A stretch of 64,000 bases of DNA from Lachnospiraceae bacterium UBA3762 (GCA_002371615.1 DFGA01000033.1:1-64000), one strand, 5' to 3'. Numbered from the stretch's first letter, positions 51,493 to 60,673 are shown. Notes: generated by a model not told the origin, from the sequence alone. A program made the numbers and translations.

Positions 51493-53493
51493 ATGAAAGC
51501 GCCAACTATAGTCAGAAAATACTTTCACATCATTTATGGTCTGCTCTTTGCCATTATTGTCGGGTTAAGCGGACTGGCAATTGTCCGGCAACAAAGGTCA
51601 TCTGTTTTGATCAATGAAGTGTGTACGTCCAACGTTTCATGTTGCGAGGATGCAGACGGCAAATATCCTGATTGGATTGAATTGTTTAATCCTACAGACG
51701 AAACAGTTGACCTGTCGGGATATGTAATCAACAAATCCGCAGATTTACAAAAAGATAAGTTTGTGATTCCGGATGGAACAGTGATCGCACCGGGGGCTTT
51801 TTATCTCTTCAATCCGGGATTTGTCCTGTCCTCCGAAGGATGCGTGTTGAATTTGGTCGATAAGAGAGGACAGTATAAGGATCATGTCAGTGTTCCGGCA
51901 TTGAAACATGATACAACCTACTCAAGATTCGACGATGGGTCATATGTGTGGGAGGTAAAGGTTCCGACTCCCGGATATGAGAATTCTGAAGGAGATACGT
52001 TAGGCCGGCTTATTGAAGGGGAGGTATTGGCTTCTGCTCAACCCGGCTTTTATGACAACGGTTTTGATCTGACGCTGAAACCATCAAATTGGGGGAGACG
52101 GGTGTATTATACTGTAGACGGAAGTGATCCGGTTAAATATGGACTGCTGTACGATAAGCCTGTTCATATATATGACCGGTCTTCCGAGAAAAACGTATAC
52201 TCAGTCATACCTGATGTTTCTCTTGATTATATCGAGGGAAATGCTACACCACCGCAGTATACACTTGACAAGTGTATGGTGGTAAGGGCGGTTTCGAAGG
52301 ATCTTCTCGGAAGATATACGGATATTAATACATTCACGTATTTTATAGGTTTCGACCAAAAAACTGCGTATGATGATATCAATGTTGTGTCAATATCTGC
52401 AGATCCTGATGACCTGTTTTCTTATGAGAACGGGATAATGGTATTGGGAAAGAATTATGATGAATATGACAAAGCAGGACAACCGGAGGATTATGAAGGA
52501 GACAATTCCAATTTTACAGTGCGGGGGAGACGATCGGAAAGAGATATATGCCTGGAGATATATGATAGTGATCGTAACAGGGTCCTCTCGGGAAATGCCG
52601 GGATGAGGATCAAAGGATTGTCATCAAGGTGGGATGTTCAAAAGAGTTTTTCGGTGTTTTTCAGAAAGGCATATGGAAGTAACTATAAAGAGAAATTCAG
52701 TTTAGATGGCATTGATTTTGACCTGCATTCATTTGCCCTGGACAAGTGCGGACAGGATACTTCGACTAAAATGGTTGATACGATCATGTCGGATTGTATG
52801 AGCAAAACCGGATGTGCAACTGCAAAACGTGTGCCGTGCTGCCTGTTTTTGAACGGGGAGTATTGGGGCTTTTATTGGATATCGGAACGTTTTGATGCGT
52901 CATTTCTTGCTGACCGGTATGGTGTAAATGCTGATTGTGTTGAGTATATGGATTGGGATGATATAGATAATTGGGATCCGGAGTTCTTTGACAGGGACTC
53001 ACTTATAGACTATTATGCATCGAATATTATAGTTGCCCACAGAGGCGACTGGCCACCATTTAATTTCCGGTTCTGGAGAACAGTAACCGAAGACGAAACG
53101 GAATTTGGTGATGGTAAATACAGACCGGTGATTTTTGACATGAATTCAAGTTCAATGATGACCCCGGATTATAATTCTTTTGAGGTACTTATGAGTGTTT
53201 ATCCATTCCAAAACGTAGTAGAGGAAGATGAGCGGTTTGCGGCAGATCTTGTCTCAAGAATTGACTCAATGAGTAAGAACGAGTTTTCTCCGGATAAGGT
53301 GTTGCCCATGATCAATTTATTATATGACCGCATGAAAGAACAGATGATCCTCGACAGAATGAGGTATTCAAACTGCAGTTCAAAAGAAGCGGAAGAATCG
53401 TTTGAAGAGAGTGTTGAGATTATCAGGAATTTCTACAGATTCAGGGGAGATTATCTTGAAAAATACAAGGACAGTTTTCTGAATGAACAGTAG
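51493..53493 (+). CDS. CotH-family extracytoplasmic kinase, copy 1
   Basis: 666 residues. One N-terminal helix (IIYGLLFAIIVGLSGLAIV) anchors it outside. Next comes a lamin-tail domain (VLINEVCTSN, YPDWIELFNPTDETVDLSGY), then a chitobiase-C-like beta domain (VYYTVDGSDPVKYG), then the CotH kinase domain (~residues 290-660) with MRIKGLSSRWDVQKSFSVFF, CCLFLNGEYWGFYWISERFD and YRPVIFDMNSSSMM. CotH proteins are atypical protein kinases, best known for phosphorylating spore-coat CotB. The second metal-site Asp of the expected D-x-D appears as Asn here (DMN). It overlaps copy 2 by 11 nt; Cys residues are unusually frequent. Confidence 0.88.
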   Translation: MKAPTIVRKYFHIIYGLLFAIIVGLSGLAIVRQQRSSVLINEVCTSNVSCCEDADGKYPDWIELFNPTDETVDLSGYVINKSADLQKDKFVIPDGTVIAPGAFYLFNPGFVLSSEGCVLNLVDKRGQYKDHVSVPALKHDTTYSRFDDGSYVWEVKVPTPGYENSEGDTLGRLIEGEVLASAQPGFYDNGFDLTLKPSNWGRRVYYTVDGSDPVKYGLLYDKPVHIYDRSSEKNVYSVIPDVSLDYIEGNATPPQYTLDKCMVVRAVSKDLLGRYTDINTFTYFIGFDQKTAYDDINVVSISADPDDLFSYENGIMVLGKNYDEYDKAGQPEDYEGDNSNFTVRGRRSERDICLEIYDSDRNRVLSGNAGMRIKGLSSRWDVQKSFSVFFRKAYGSNYKEKFSLDGIDFDLHSFALDKCGQDTSTKMVDTIMSDCMSKTGCATAKRVPCCLFLNGEYWGFYWISERFDASFLADRYGVNADCVEYMDWDDIDNWDPEFFDRDSLIDYYASNIIVAHRGDWPPFNFRFWRTVTEDETEFGDGKYRPVIFDMNSSSMMTPDYNSFEVLMSVYPFQNVVEEDERFAADLVSRIDSMSKNEFSPDKVLPMINLLYDRMKEQMILDRMRYSNCSSKEAEESFEESVEIIRNFYRFRGDYLEKYKDSFLNEQ

Positions 53494-55513
53494 GATGAGA
53501 AGGATTACACTATTTTTCAGAATACATGCATATACTGCTATGATCCTGATCTTTGTCGTAATTACGATAGGGGTGGGTATAGTTACAGTCAGAAATTCAC
53601 AGGACAACGTTGTTATAAACGAGGTTTGTACTTCTAATGTCAGATGCTGTGAGGATGAAAACGGAAAATATCCGGACTGGATAGAAATATATAACCCGAC
53701 ATCACGGGATATTGACCTGTCCGGCTATATTATTAATGATTCGGCTGATTTGAAAAAGGAAAAATACATAGTGCCCCAGGGTACAGTTCTGGCTGCGGGG
53801 TCATACTATTTGTTTGACCCTCTGTTTTCTTTATCATCTGAAGGGTGTACTGTTAATATACTTGATGACAGGGAACGTTATGTAGACAGGGTGAAAATAC
53901 CGAGACTGAAGTACGATACAACATATGGAAGGCTGAAGGATGGTTCGGGTGAATGGGGAGTCAAAATGCCGACTCCCGGTTATTCCAACACTGACGGAGA
54001 GGATATTATTCCGACTATAAGCGGTAGTGTGAATGCCTCTTACGACTCAGGATTCTACTCCGATGAAATCGAGTTGGCTTTGTATTCTTCTGATTACGGA
54101 AGGGATATTTATTATACAACTGACGGAAGTGATCCTGTGCATAACGGTACTCTTTACGAAGACCCCATCCGCATATATGATCGTTCGGAGGAGAAAAATG
54201 TCTATTCCGCAATTCCGGAGGTGTCCCTCGATTATATTGAGAATAATGATCCGCTTCCTTCATTTCCGGTTGATAAGTGTACTGTTGTCAGGGCTGTTGC
54301 AAAGGATCACCTGGGAAGGTATACGGATGTTAGTACGCATACATATTTCATAGGTTTCGACGAAAAGAAAGCATATGATAATATGGCAGTAGTATCTGTT
54401 GCTTCCGACCCGGAAGATCTGTTCTCGGATGGAAACGGAATAATGGTACTCGGGGACAAGTATGCCCGGTATATTGAGGAAGGGAAGCCAGAGGAGTATG
54501 AGGCTGCAAAGGCTAATTTCGCATCAAAAGGGCGGCAGTCTGAAAGAGAGACTTATGTCCAAATATTTGATGAAAAGCATGTCCCCGTTCTCGCTTCTTC
54601 TGCCGGGATAAGAATAAAAGGCAAAACTTCAAGGTGGGACGTTCAAAAGAGTTTTAGCGTTATTTTTAGAAGAGCCTACAGCGGTTATTCAAAGAATCAT
54701 TTTACGCTGGACGGATTGGATTTTGATATTCATTCATTTAATTTGGAAAAATGTGGGCAGGACGCAAAAACCAAGATGAAGGATGCGATCATGGAAACCT
54801 GTATGCGAGATACGGAATGCGTTACCATGAAGATGGTACCATGTTGTATTTTTTTAGACGGAGAATACTTTGGGTTTTACTGGTTAACAGAACGGTTGGA
54901 TAACAGTTTTATAGCTTCGGAATACGGAGTTGGTAAGGATAATGTTATAATTACAAGCGTATTTGATATCGAGAATGGCGTTGAATGGTGGAGTGACAAA
55001 CTGGCGGACAGAAAGAGCATGATAGATTATTATGCGGGGAATATAATTGTATCGCATGAAAATGACTGGCCCGGAGCAAATTACAAGGTATGGCGCACAA
55101 TAGAGGATGATGGAACAAAATATGGTAATGCAAAATGGCGACCTATGATTTTTGATATGAATTCATCGTCGCTGAAGACTCCTGACTTTGATTCGTTTGA
55201 ATATCTTATGGGATTCTATCCGTTTATGGATATGTCCTTGAGTGAAGATAATATGTTCAAAGAAGAACTTGTTGAGCGGATAGATGAGATGGTTCAAAAT
55301 GAATTTTCTCAGGACAGGGTTTTATCGCTTACAGACCAGTTTCACGACCGGATAAAAGATCAGATGATCCTTGACAGGATGAGGTATTCGGACTGTAGTG
55401 CGGAGGAAGCAGAGGAATACTTTGAAGAAGGGGTATCCTCTATAAGAAAGTTTTTCCGGGACAGGTACGACTATTTGAAGATATATGAGGGTAAGTATTT
55501 AGATGGAAAATGA
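53483..55513 (+). CDS. CotH-family extracytoplasmic kinase, copy 2
   Basis: 676 residues, colinear with copy 1 and clearly a tandem duplicate. It has an N-terminal anchor helix, a lamin-tail domain (INEVCTSNVRCCEDENGKYP), a chitobiase-C-like domain (IYYTTDGSDPVHNG) and a CotH kinase domain with IRIKGKTSRWDVQKSFSVIF, CCIFLDGEYFGFYWLTERLD and WRPMIFDMNSSSLKTP. As in copy 1 the motif is DMN, not DLD. ATG 53483 lies inside copy 1; ATG 53495 is an alternative. Its end overlaps the VTC-domain gene by 11 nt, so copies 1 and 2, VTC and DUF4956 are translated in series. Confidence 0.88.
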   Translation: MNSRMRRITLFFRIHAYTAMILIFVVITIGVGIVTVRNSQDNVVINEVCTSNVRCCEDENGKYPDWIEIYNPTSRDIDLSGYIINDSADLKKEKYIVPQGTVLAAGSYYLFDPLFSLSSEGCTVNILDDRERYVDRVKIPRLKYDTTYGRLKDGSGEWGVKMPTPGYSNTDGEDIIPTISGSVNASYDSGFYSDEIELALYSSDYGRDIYYTTDGSDPVHNGTLYEDPIRIYDRSEEKNVYSAIPEVSLDYIENNDPLPSFPVDKCTVVRAVAKDHLGRYTDVSTHTYFIGFDEKKAYDNMAVVSVASDPEDLFSDGNGIMVLGDKYARYIEEGKPEEYEAAKANFASKGRQSERETYVQIFDEKHVPVLASSAGIRIKGKTSRWDVQKSFSVIFRRAYSGYSKNHFTLDGLDFDIHSFNLEKCGQDAKTKMKDAIMETCMRDTECVTMKMVPCCIFLDGEYFGFYWLTERLDNSFIASEYGVGKDNVIITSVFDIENGVEWWSDKLADRKSMIDYYAGNIIVSHENDWPGANYKVWRTIEDDGTKYGNAKWRPMIFDMNSSSLKTPDFDSFEYLMGFYPFMDMSLSEDNMFKEELVERIDEMVQNEFSQDRVLSLTDQFHDRIKDQMILDRMRYSDCSAEEAEEYFEEGVSSIRKFFRDRYDYLKIYEGKYLDGK

Positions 55514-56207
55514 CAACGTTTTTCGACATGAATTAAAATACCTTATCAACAGGCGTGAGATGGATTGCTGCCTGAGCAGATTGTCTGAGTTCGCCGAAGC
55601 GGATATTCATGCTAAAAATGGCACTTATGCTGTTAGAAGCCTGTATTTTGATGATCAGTACAGATCCGCATATAATGATAAGGAAAGTGGAGTAAGATCG
55701 AGGGCTAAGTACCGGATTAGGGTATATGACCTGGATCAGGGATATATAACACTTGAAAAAAAGATAAAAGAAGGGATGTACGTCAGGAAAGAATCAGCTT
55801 ATTTATCAAAGAGTGAGTATGATATGATTATGTCGGATAATACGGATTTCCTTCTTGCAAGAAGCGAACGGGTGGCAAATGATTTTGCAATAGAATGCAG
55901 GGTTAATGGGTTACATCCTGAGGTGATAGTAGATTACGACAGAATACCGTTTGTTTATGCCTACGGAAATGTACGTATTACATTTGACATGAATATCAGG
56001 TCTTCATTTGATAAACTTGATGTGTTTGCGGTAAGTACTCCTGCTTACAACGTTCTTGGGGAGGATGAACTTGTGATGGAGGTCAAATACACGGAGTATC
56101 TGCCGGATATTATCAGAGTTGTGTTGCCCGATTCCGGTTGCAGGATGGCAGTGTCAAAATACGTTTTATGCGATGATGTAAAACTTTTATTTAGGGAGGA
56201 TATGTAA
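55503..56207 (+). CDS. VTC-domain (polyphosphate-polymerase-like) protein, copy 1
   Basis: 234 residues, soluble, all one VTC domain. The triphosphate-tunnel residues known from yeast Vtc4 have visible counterparts: FRHELKYLINR, VRSLYFDD, AKYRIRVYD, TLEKKIKEG, VIVDYDRIPF, VRITFDM, LVMEVKYTEYLP (Glu) and MAVSKYVLC (Lys). The active-site set looks complete, so polyphosphate synthesis or binding is plausible. Vtc4 makes polyphosphate from ATP at the vacuolar membrane. Here the gene lies between a CotH kinase and the membrane protein DUF4956, 1 nt before the latter, and would act in the cytoplasm. Confidence 0.88.
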   Translation: MENDNVFRHELKYLINRREMDCCLSRLSEFAEADIHAKNGTYAVRSLYFDDQYRSAYNDKESGVRSRAKYRIRVYDLDQGYITLEKKIKEGMYVRKESAYLSKSEYDMIMSDNTDFLLARSERVANDFAIECRVNGLHPEVIVDYDRIPFVYAYGNVRITFDMNIRSSFDKLDVFAVSTPAYNVLGEDELVMEVKYTEYLPDIIRVVLPDSGCRMAVSKYVLCDDVKLLFREDM

Positions 56208-56208
56208 A

Positions 56209-56889
56209 ATGAGTGTAAAGGATATGATCAAAAAATCGGTCTTGGAGTCAGCGGTTTACAACCAGTCAATGGCATCCGGAACGTATGTCACTATAGTAGT
56301 TGATATGATTGTTGCACTTATTATAGGGTATATAATTTACAAAATATACAAAAGGTTTTTTGCCGGGGTAGTGTATAGCAGATTTTTTGCGGTAACACTT
56401 ATTGGAATGACTGTACTCACATGTATGGTAACCCTTGCGATTTCCACTAATATCGTTATTTCACTGGGTATGGTCGGTGCACTTTCTATCGTAAGATATC
56501 GAACTGCAATAAAGGAGCCGCTTGATATTATGTATCTATTTTGGGCAATAACCGAGGGAATAACTATAGGCGCCAGTATGTACATCCTTGCTTCTATAGG
56601 AATGCTCGTAATGCTTATTGTAGTAATCGGGATGAGTAAGATGAAAGAGAACAGAGGAACATTTGTTATGATTGTGCATCTGAATGATGATGCCGCCAAA
56701 GAAAAAATCCTTGATGTATTAAAATCATATGTATACTCCGTGAAGAACAGCATTCTGCGTGAAGATACAACTGAGCTGACCATTCAGATTGATATGAATA
56801 AAGATGACGGTATAGCCGAAAAGGTTCGTGCTATATCAGGTGTTAATGATGTAGCGCTGATCCAATATAACGGGGAATACCATGGCTAG
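56209..56889 (+). CDS. DUF4956 membrane protein, copy 1
   Basis: 226 residues. Four to five membrane helices fill the first ~150, with the family core NIVISLGMVGALSIVRYRTAIKEP followed by LDIMYLFWAITEGITIGASM. A small cytoplasmic domain of ~75 residues (FVMIVHLNDDAAKEKILDVL) with an ACT-like alternation ends the protein. The layout recalls MgtC-type proteins. Function is unknown; it is nearly always next to VTC-domain genes, so it may be the membrane part of a polyphosphate machine (inference). It overlaps CotH copy 3 by 8 nt. Confidence 0.9.
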   Translation: MSVKDMIKKSVLESAVYNQSMASGTYVTIVVDMIVALIIGYIIYKIYKRFFAGVVYSRFFAVTLIGMTVLTCMVTLAISTNIVISLGMVGALSIVRYRTAIKEPLDIMYLFWAITEGITIGASMYILASIGMLVMLIVVIGMSKMKENRGTFVMIVHLNDDAAKEKILDVLKSYVYSVKNSILREDTTELTIQIDMNKDDGIAEKVRAISGVNDVALIQYNGEYHG

Positions 56890-59011
56890 ATCTGCTGATA
56901 CAAGACGTACGGCATTAATCGCTTTTTTATTTTTGCTCTTGGCAGTAACGTTTTCGGGAACTATTCTAAGTAACAAAAATGGGAATGATCTCTATATTTC
57001 TGAGGTTTGCCCGCATAATGAAAATGTGATCCACGATTCGGTAGGATTTTACCAGGATTATATAGTTTTGACCAACCCGTCCGATCATATGATAGATCTT
57101 GAAGGATACGGTTTGTCGGATAAAAGGTCGGAATTAAGGGAGTTTGTATTTTCTGGTTCGGTAATACAACCGCTGGGGACTCTTGTTGTATGGACAGACT
57201 ATCCTTCGCAGTTTGGCGACGGCTATTATGATGAAGACGCAATTTACACGGATTTTAAAATAAGTGATCATGAGTACCTGTATTTGACAGATCCTTACGG
57301 AAGAGTTATTGATTCCCTGCGAATCCCCAATATGTCATCAAATGAAGTGTTGCTAAGAGACAAGCCCAATGCCAGAGGATCTGTCGGAACGTCAGGCTTT
57401 ATCAAAAAGTCCACACCGGTTGTTTCAAAGGATATTGAACCACCGAGGATGTCGGCAGACTCGGGTTTTTATGAACATCCGTTTGAATTATCAATGTCAG
57501 GAAAGTATGATGTTTATTATACTGACGATGGAAGCAATCCTTATTTGTATGGGAAACCTTATGAGGGACAGATACAGATAATCGATAGAAGTAACCTGCC
57601 TGATATATACAGTGTTTTAGGTCCTGTATCGGCAGCATACGAACAATTTTATCCTGATAAGCCTGTTGCAAAATCAACGATCATTCGTGCTGTCTCCCAA
57701 AGAGATGATGGAACATTTTCCGAGGAGTCGGTTGCAACTTTTTTCGTGGGTAAGGAAGTAAGAGACATTTGTTCGGACAGCTATATCGTATCAATGGTTT
57801 CCGACCCGGATGGTTTGTTTTCTGATTATGATGGGATATACATGAGTGGGATCACCTGGGAGCTAAACTCCGAAAAGGTTGCATCTATGGGTGCTGATCC
57901 TGTATACGCTCCCGCCAATTACAATATGCGGGGTAAAGGATGGAGAAGGGGAGCAAAGCTTATGCTTTTTGACCCGGACGGAAATTGTCTGTATGATGAA
58001 GATGATATAGTAAGTATACGCGGTAAATCCTCCCGCGCGGTTGTACAGAAGGGGTTTAACATAAGGCCCCAAACGGATGATGGAACGGTGTTTAACGGGT
58101 TAATAGACGGTGCCGGTGATATATTAATGTTGCGCACGGGAAGTGCAGAAGATGTTTTTTTGACGAATTTCAGGGATGCGTTGAATGCAAGAATAGCGGA
58201 TAACCTTAAGGTCGGTGCGCAAAGGTCGCTATGCTGCCAGATGTTTTTGAATGGGGAATACTGGGGATGTTACAGCCTTCAGGAACATCTGGATACAAGC
58301 TTTATCGAAGCAAGATATAATGTTTCTGCCGAAAATGTGAATCTCATCAAGATTGATGGCGAACCGGAGGTTCTTTCCGAACTGACAAGTGATCTGAATA
58401 TGTATCAGGATGTGGAAAGATTTCTGGCAGAACATGATCTTTCGGTCGATGCCGATTACAAACAGTTTTGTGATATGGTGGATATAGACAGTGCTATTGA
58501 TTATTACTGCGCCGAGATCTTTTTCGCAAATGATGACGCGTATCTGGGGAATAAGGCTCTTTGGAGAGCCCGGAATGTTGGACCGAATCCCTATGAGGAT
58601 GGTAAATGGAGGTTTCTTTTGTTTGACCTGGATAATACGGACGGATATGCTCCTAATGCCGGTGCAGATATAGATTCGTTCATAGACGGAAGTTATGCGG
58701 GATATAATGCAACAGATGATTTGTTTTTTTCCGGTTTGATAAAAAACTCTGATTTCAGACAACGGTTCAGGGAGCGATTTGAAGAACTATTGGCAAATGA
58801 TTTTTCCTATGAAACCATAGAAAAGATTATAGATGAGTTTGAAAACAGGTATGAAGAGCCGATGGTATCATCTGTCAGACGATTTCATGATGCTGAGTTT
58901 ACAGAAAAGCAGTATCACGAAAATGTCCGGGTTGTCAGGGAATTCTTCAGGGAAAGAGGCAGATATATAGGCGGGTATCTTGAGCTGCATATGGGAGAGT
59001 CAGGAAGATGA
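56882..59011 (+). CDS. CotH-family extracytoplasmic kinase, copy 3
   Basis: 709 residues. It has an N-terminal helix (LIAFLFLLLAVTFSGTIL), a lamin-tail-like domain (LYISEVCPHNENVIHDSVGF), a chitobiase-C-like domain (YDVYYTDDGSNPYLYG) and a CotH domain with SIRGKSSRAVVQKGFNIRP, CCQMFLNGEYWGCYSLQEHL and WRFLLFDLDNTDGYAP. Unlike copies 1 and 2 it keeps the canonical D-L-D metal motif and an ANDDAYLGNKALWRA segment, and it is more diverged from them than they are from each other. It overlaps DUF4956 copy 1 and, by 4 nt (ATGA), VTC copy 2. Confidence 0.88.
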   Translation: MARSADTRRTALIAFLFLLLAVTFSGTILSNKNGNDLYISEVCPHNENVIHDSVGFYQDYIVLTNPSDHMIDLEGYGLSDKRSELREFVFSGSVIQPLGTLVVWTDYPSQFGDGYYDEDAIYTDFKISDHEYLYLTDPYGRVIDSLRIPNMSSNEVLLRDKPNARGSVGTSGFIKKSTPVVSKDIEPPRMSADSGFYEHPFELSMSGKYDVYYTDDGSNPYLYGKPYEGQIQIIDRSNLPDIYSVLGPVSAAYEQFYPDKPVAKSTIIRAVSQRDDGTFSEESVATFFVGKEVRDICSDSYIVSMVSDPDGLFSDYDGIYMSGITWELNSEKVASMGADPVYAPANYNMRGKGWRRGAKLMLFDPDGNCLYDEDDIVSIRGKSSRAVVQKGFNIRPQTDDGTVFNGLIDGAGDILMLRTGSAEDVFLTNFRDALNARIADNLKVGAQRSLCCQMFLNGEYWGCYSLQEHLDTSFIEARYNVSAENVNLIKIDGEPEVLSELTSDLNMYQDVERFLAEHDLSVDADYKQFCDMVDIDSAIDYYCAEIFFANDDAYLGNKALWRARNVGPNPYEDGKWRFLLFDLDNTDGYAPNAGADIDSFIDGSYAGYNATDDLFFSGLIKNSDFRQRFRERFEELLANDFSYETIEKIIDEFENRYEEPMVSSVRRFHDAEFTEKQYHENVRVVREFFRERGRYIGGYLELHMGESGR

Positions 59012-59706
59012 GGCATGAAGAAAAGTATATCTGCTCGGAGAGACAGTTGGAAATCATAGAACACCGCCTTAAAACGATTCTGCCATTTGATGCAAATCAG
59101 GAAGGCAGCGACTACGGGATACGCAGTTTGTATTTCGATACGGTGGATGACAGGATGTACCATGAGAGCCTGTATGGGGTTGACAGACGCAGTAAGTATC
59201 GTATACGCTTTTACAATATGTCGGAAGAATTATTCAGAATGGAGCGAAAAGATGCTGTAGGAAGGATGAAGCAAAAGCATTCGTCGGTTATTGATAAGAA
59301 TACGGTCCACTCCCTGGTTGAAGGAAGGCCGATTCATGACAGTGAGGATGAAGTTGTTCATGAGGTCCATCTCCTGCAGAAGACGGAAGGGCTTCATCCT
59401 GTAGTTATAGTTGATTACAGAAGATGCGCATTTACCTGTCCTACAGGTAATGTGAGAATAACGATAGATCGTGATATTTCATGTACCCATTGTGTATATG
59501 ATTTTATGGAAGACCATCCGATACTGTTTCCAGTCATGCCATACAGAAAACATATTCTTGAGGTTAAGTATGACGGAATATTGCCGGGATATATAGTGTC
59601 AGCTGTCGATGTAGGGAATTTGGAGCAGGTTTCGGTGTCAAAATATGTTTTTTCAAGAAATGTGATTGAAGGAAACGGAAGAAGGGAATACGGATATGAG
59701 TTTTAA
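59008..59706 (+). CDS. VTC-domain (polyphosphate-polymerase-like) protein, copy 2
   Basis: 232 residues, soluble. The VTC tunnel pattern recurs: MRHEEKYICSERQ, IRSLYFDTVDD, SKYRIRFYN, FRMERKDAVGRMKQKHSSVI, VVIVDYRRCAF, VRITIDRDI, HILEVKYDGILPGYI and VSVSKYVFS. The basic residues and the metal-binding Glu are kept. It is diverged from copy 1, so the duplication of the VTC-DUF4956 pair is old or the sets came separately. It starts in the 3' end of CotH copy 3 and overlaps DUF4956 copy 2 by 11 nt. Confidence 0.87.
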   Translation: MRHEEKYICSERQLEIIEHRLKTILPFDANQEGSDYGIRSLYFDTVDDRMYHESLYGVDRRSKYRIRFYNMSEELFRMERKDAVGRMKQKHSSVIDKNTVHSLVEGRPIHDSEDEVVHEVHLLQKTEGLHPVVIVDYRRCAFTCPTGNVRITIDRDISCTHCVYDFMEDHPILFPVMPYRKHILEVKYDGILPGYIVSAVDVGNLEQVSVSKYVFSRNVIEGNGRREYGYEF

Positions 59707-60367
59707 AGATATGATCAGAAATTCGGTATTGAGTAACTTCAGTAGCGACATTACACTACAGAGGATAGCAATTGTTCTGCTTTTGTCACTTGTTCTGGGG
59801 ATATATGTGTTTATAGTTTACAGGATGACTGTCAATAATGAGTTTTATTCAAAAGATTATAACAGAACCCTTGTATTGATGGCGGTTGTGACGGCAGGAA
59901 TCGTACTGGCGGTACAATCCAATCTGGTAATTTCTCTCGGTATGGTCGGAGCACTTTCAATCGTAAGATTCCGAACGGCGATAAAGAGTTCGATAGATCT
60001 TTTCTTCCTGTTTTGGGCTATCAGCATAGGAATTATATGCGGAGCAGGATTATACTTTCTTGCAGCTGTATTATGCGTTGTTGTAACGGCCGGATTGTAT
60101 ATAACGGGTCGGATGGCCAGTCCGGTGTCACTTGGCCTGCTGATTGTTAATTGCAGTACATCCGAAACAGCAGACAGAGTAATAGAGAGGGTAAAACCCG
60201 TTACAAGATTTCTCAGAATGAAGAATAAGACTGTATCCAAAGATAATGTGGAACTTATCCTTGAGTACAAAGCGAATGATGAAAAGGCTCTGGAAAGTGT
60301 TCTTAAAGAGATTGACGATGTTACCAGATATGCTTTTATGAATTATGATAGGGAGACAAGAATCTAG
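59696..60367 (+). CDS. DUF4956 membrane protein, copy 2
   Basis: 223 residues with the same plan as copy 1. An N-terminal SFKDMIRNSVLSNFSSDITL is followed by helices with the core NLVISLGMVGALSIVRFRTAIKSSIDLFFLFWAIS. A cytoplasmic ~70-residue domain (SLGLLIVNCSTSETADRVIE) ends it. ATG 59696 opens the same MSxKDMI start seen in copy 1 and has AAGGG upstream; the in-frame GTG at 59666 would add 10 unrelated residues. It is the last gene of the CotH/VTC/DUF4956 module, ending 10 nt before the tRNA promoter. Confidence 0.9.
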   Translation: MSFKDMIRNSVLSNFSSDITLQRIAIVLLLSLVLGIYVFIVYRMTVNNEFYSKDYNRTLVLMAVVTAGIVLAVQSNLVISLGMVGALSIVRFRTAIKSSIDLFFLFWAISIGIICGAGLYFLAAVLCVVVTAGLYITGRMASPVSLGLLIVNCSTSETADRVIERVKPVTRFLRMKNKTVSKDNVELILEYKANDEKALESVLKEIDDVTRYAFMNYDRETRI

Positions 60368-60377
60368 GCTTTTGTTC

Positions 60378-60406
60378 TTGACAAGAATTGGCGTATCTTA
60401 TATAAT
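60378..60406 (+). promoter_or_regulatory. Consensus promoter of the tRNA operon
   Basis: TTGACA (60378-60383), exactly 17 nt, TATAAT (60401-60406): both hexamers match the sigma-70/A consensus in full. The predicted start near 60413 leaves an ~18-nt leader before tRNA-Val. Confidence 0.85.
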
Positions 60407-60430
60407 TTCAAATGTTCTGCAAAGGACGAA

Positions 60431-60503
60431 GGGATCTTAGCTCAGCTGGGAGAGCATCTGCCTTACAAGCAGAGGGTCATAGGTTCGAGCCCTATAGGTC
60501 CCA
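60431..60503 (+). tRNA. tRNA-Val (anticodon TAC)
   Basis: A full cloverleaf of 73 nt. The acceptor GGGATCT pairs with AGGTCCC (one T-G pair). The D-arm is GCTC/GAGC, the anticodon stem TCTGC/GCAGA with loop CTTACAA (anticodon 60464-60466), and the T-arm CTATAGG-type with TTCGAGC. The discriminator base is A and CCA is not encoded. Confidence 0.97.
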
Positions 60504-60532
60504 TATTGTCACGATCGAAGATCGCGACCTTT

Positions 60533-60606
60533 GGCGAGGTGGCTCAACTGGCTAGAGCGTCCGGTTCATACCCGGGAGGTTAAGAGTTCAAGTCTCTTCC
60601 TCGCTA
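60533..60606 (+). tRNA. tRNA-Met (anticodon CAT), elongator type
   Basis: 74 nt. The acceptor GGCGAGG pairs with CCTCGCT (G-T closing pair), the D-arm is GCTC/GAGC, the anticodon stem TCCGG/CCGGG with loop TTCATAC, and the T-stem AAGAG/CTCTT. The anticodon stem lacks the three G-C pairs of initiator tRNA, so it is read as elongator Met. A lysidine-modified Ile tRNA is less likely, given the TTCATAC loop. CCA is not encoded. Confidence 0.93.
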
Positions 60607-60623
60607 TTAAAAAGGAAATATGT

Positions 60624-60655
60624 AAATACCGCAAACAGTGAGTTTGCGGTATTTT
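60624..60655 (+). terminator. Rho-independent terminator after the tRNAs
   Basis: A 13-bp stem, AAATACCGCAAAC with GTTTGCGGTATTT, closes a 5-nt loop. The T-run is part of the stem end and short (TTTT, then GG), which is moderate for termination. It lies 17 nt after tRNA-Met. Confidence 0.75.
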
Positions 60656-60673
60656 GGTATGGGAGCGGGTGAG

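Noticed and set aside
60533..60606. Initiator tRNA-Met or lysidine tRNA-Ile
   Set aside because: The anticodon stem lacks the three G-C pairs of initiators, and the TTCATAC loop fits elongator Met better than Ile (CTCATAA type).
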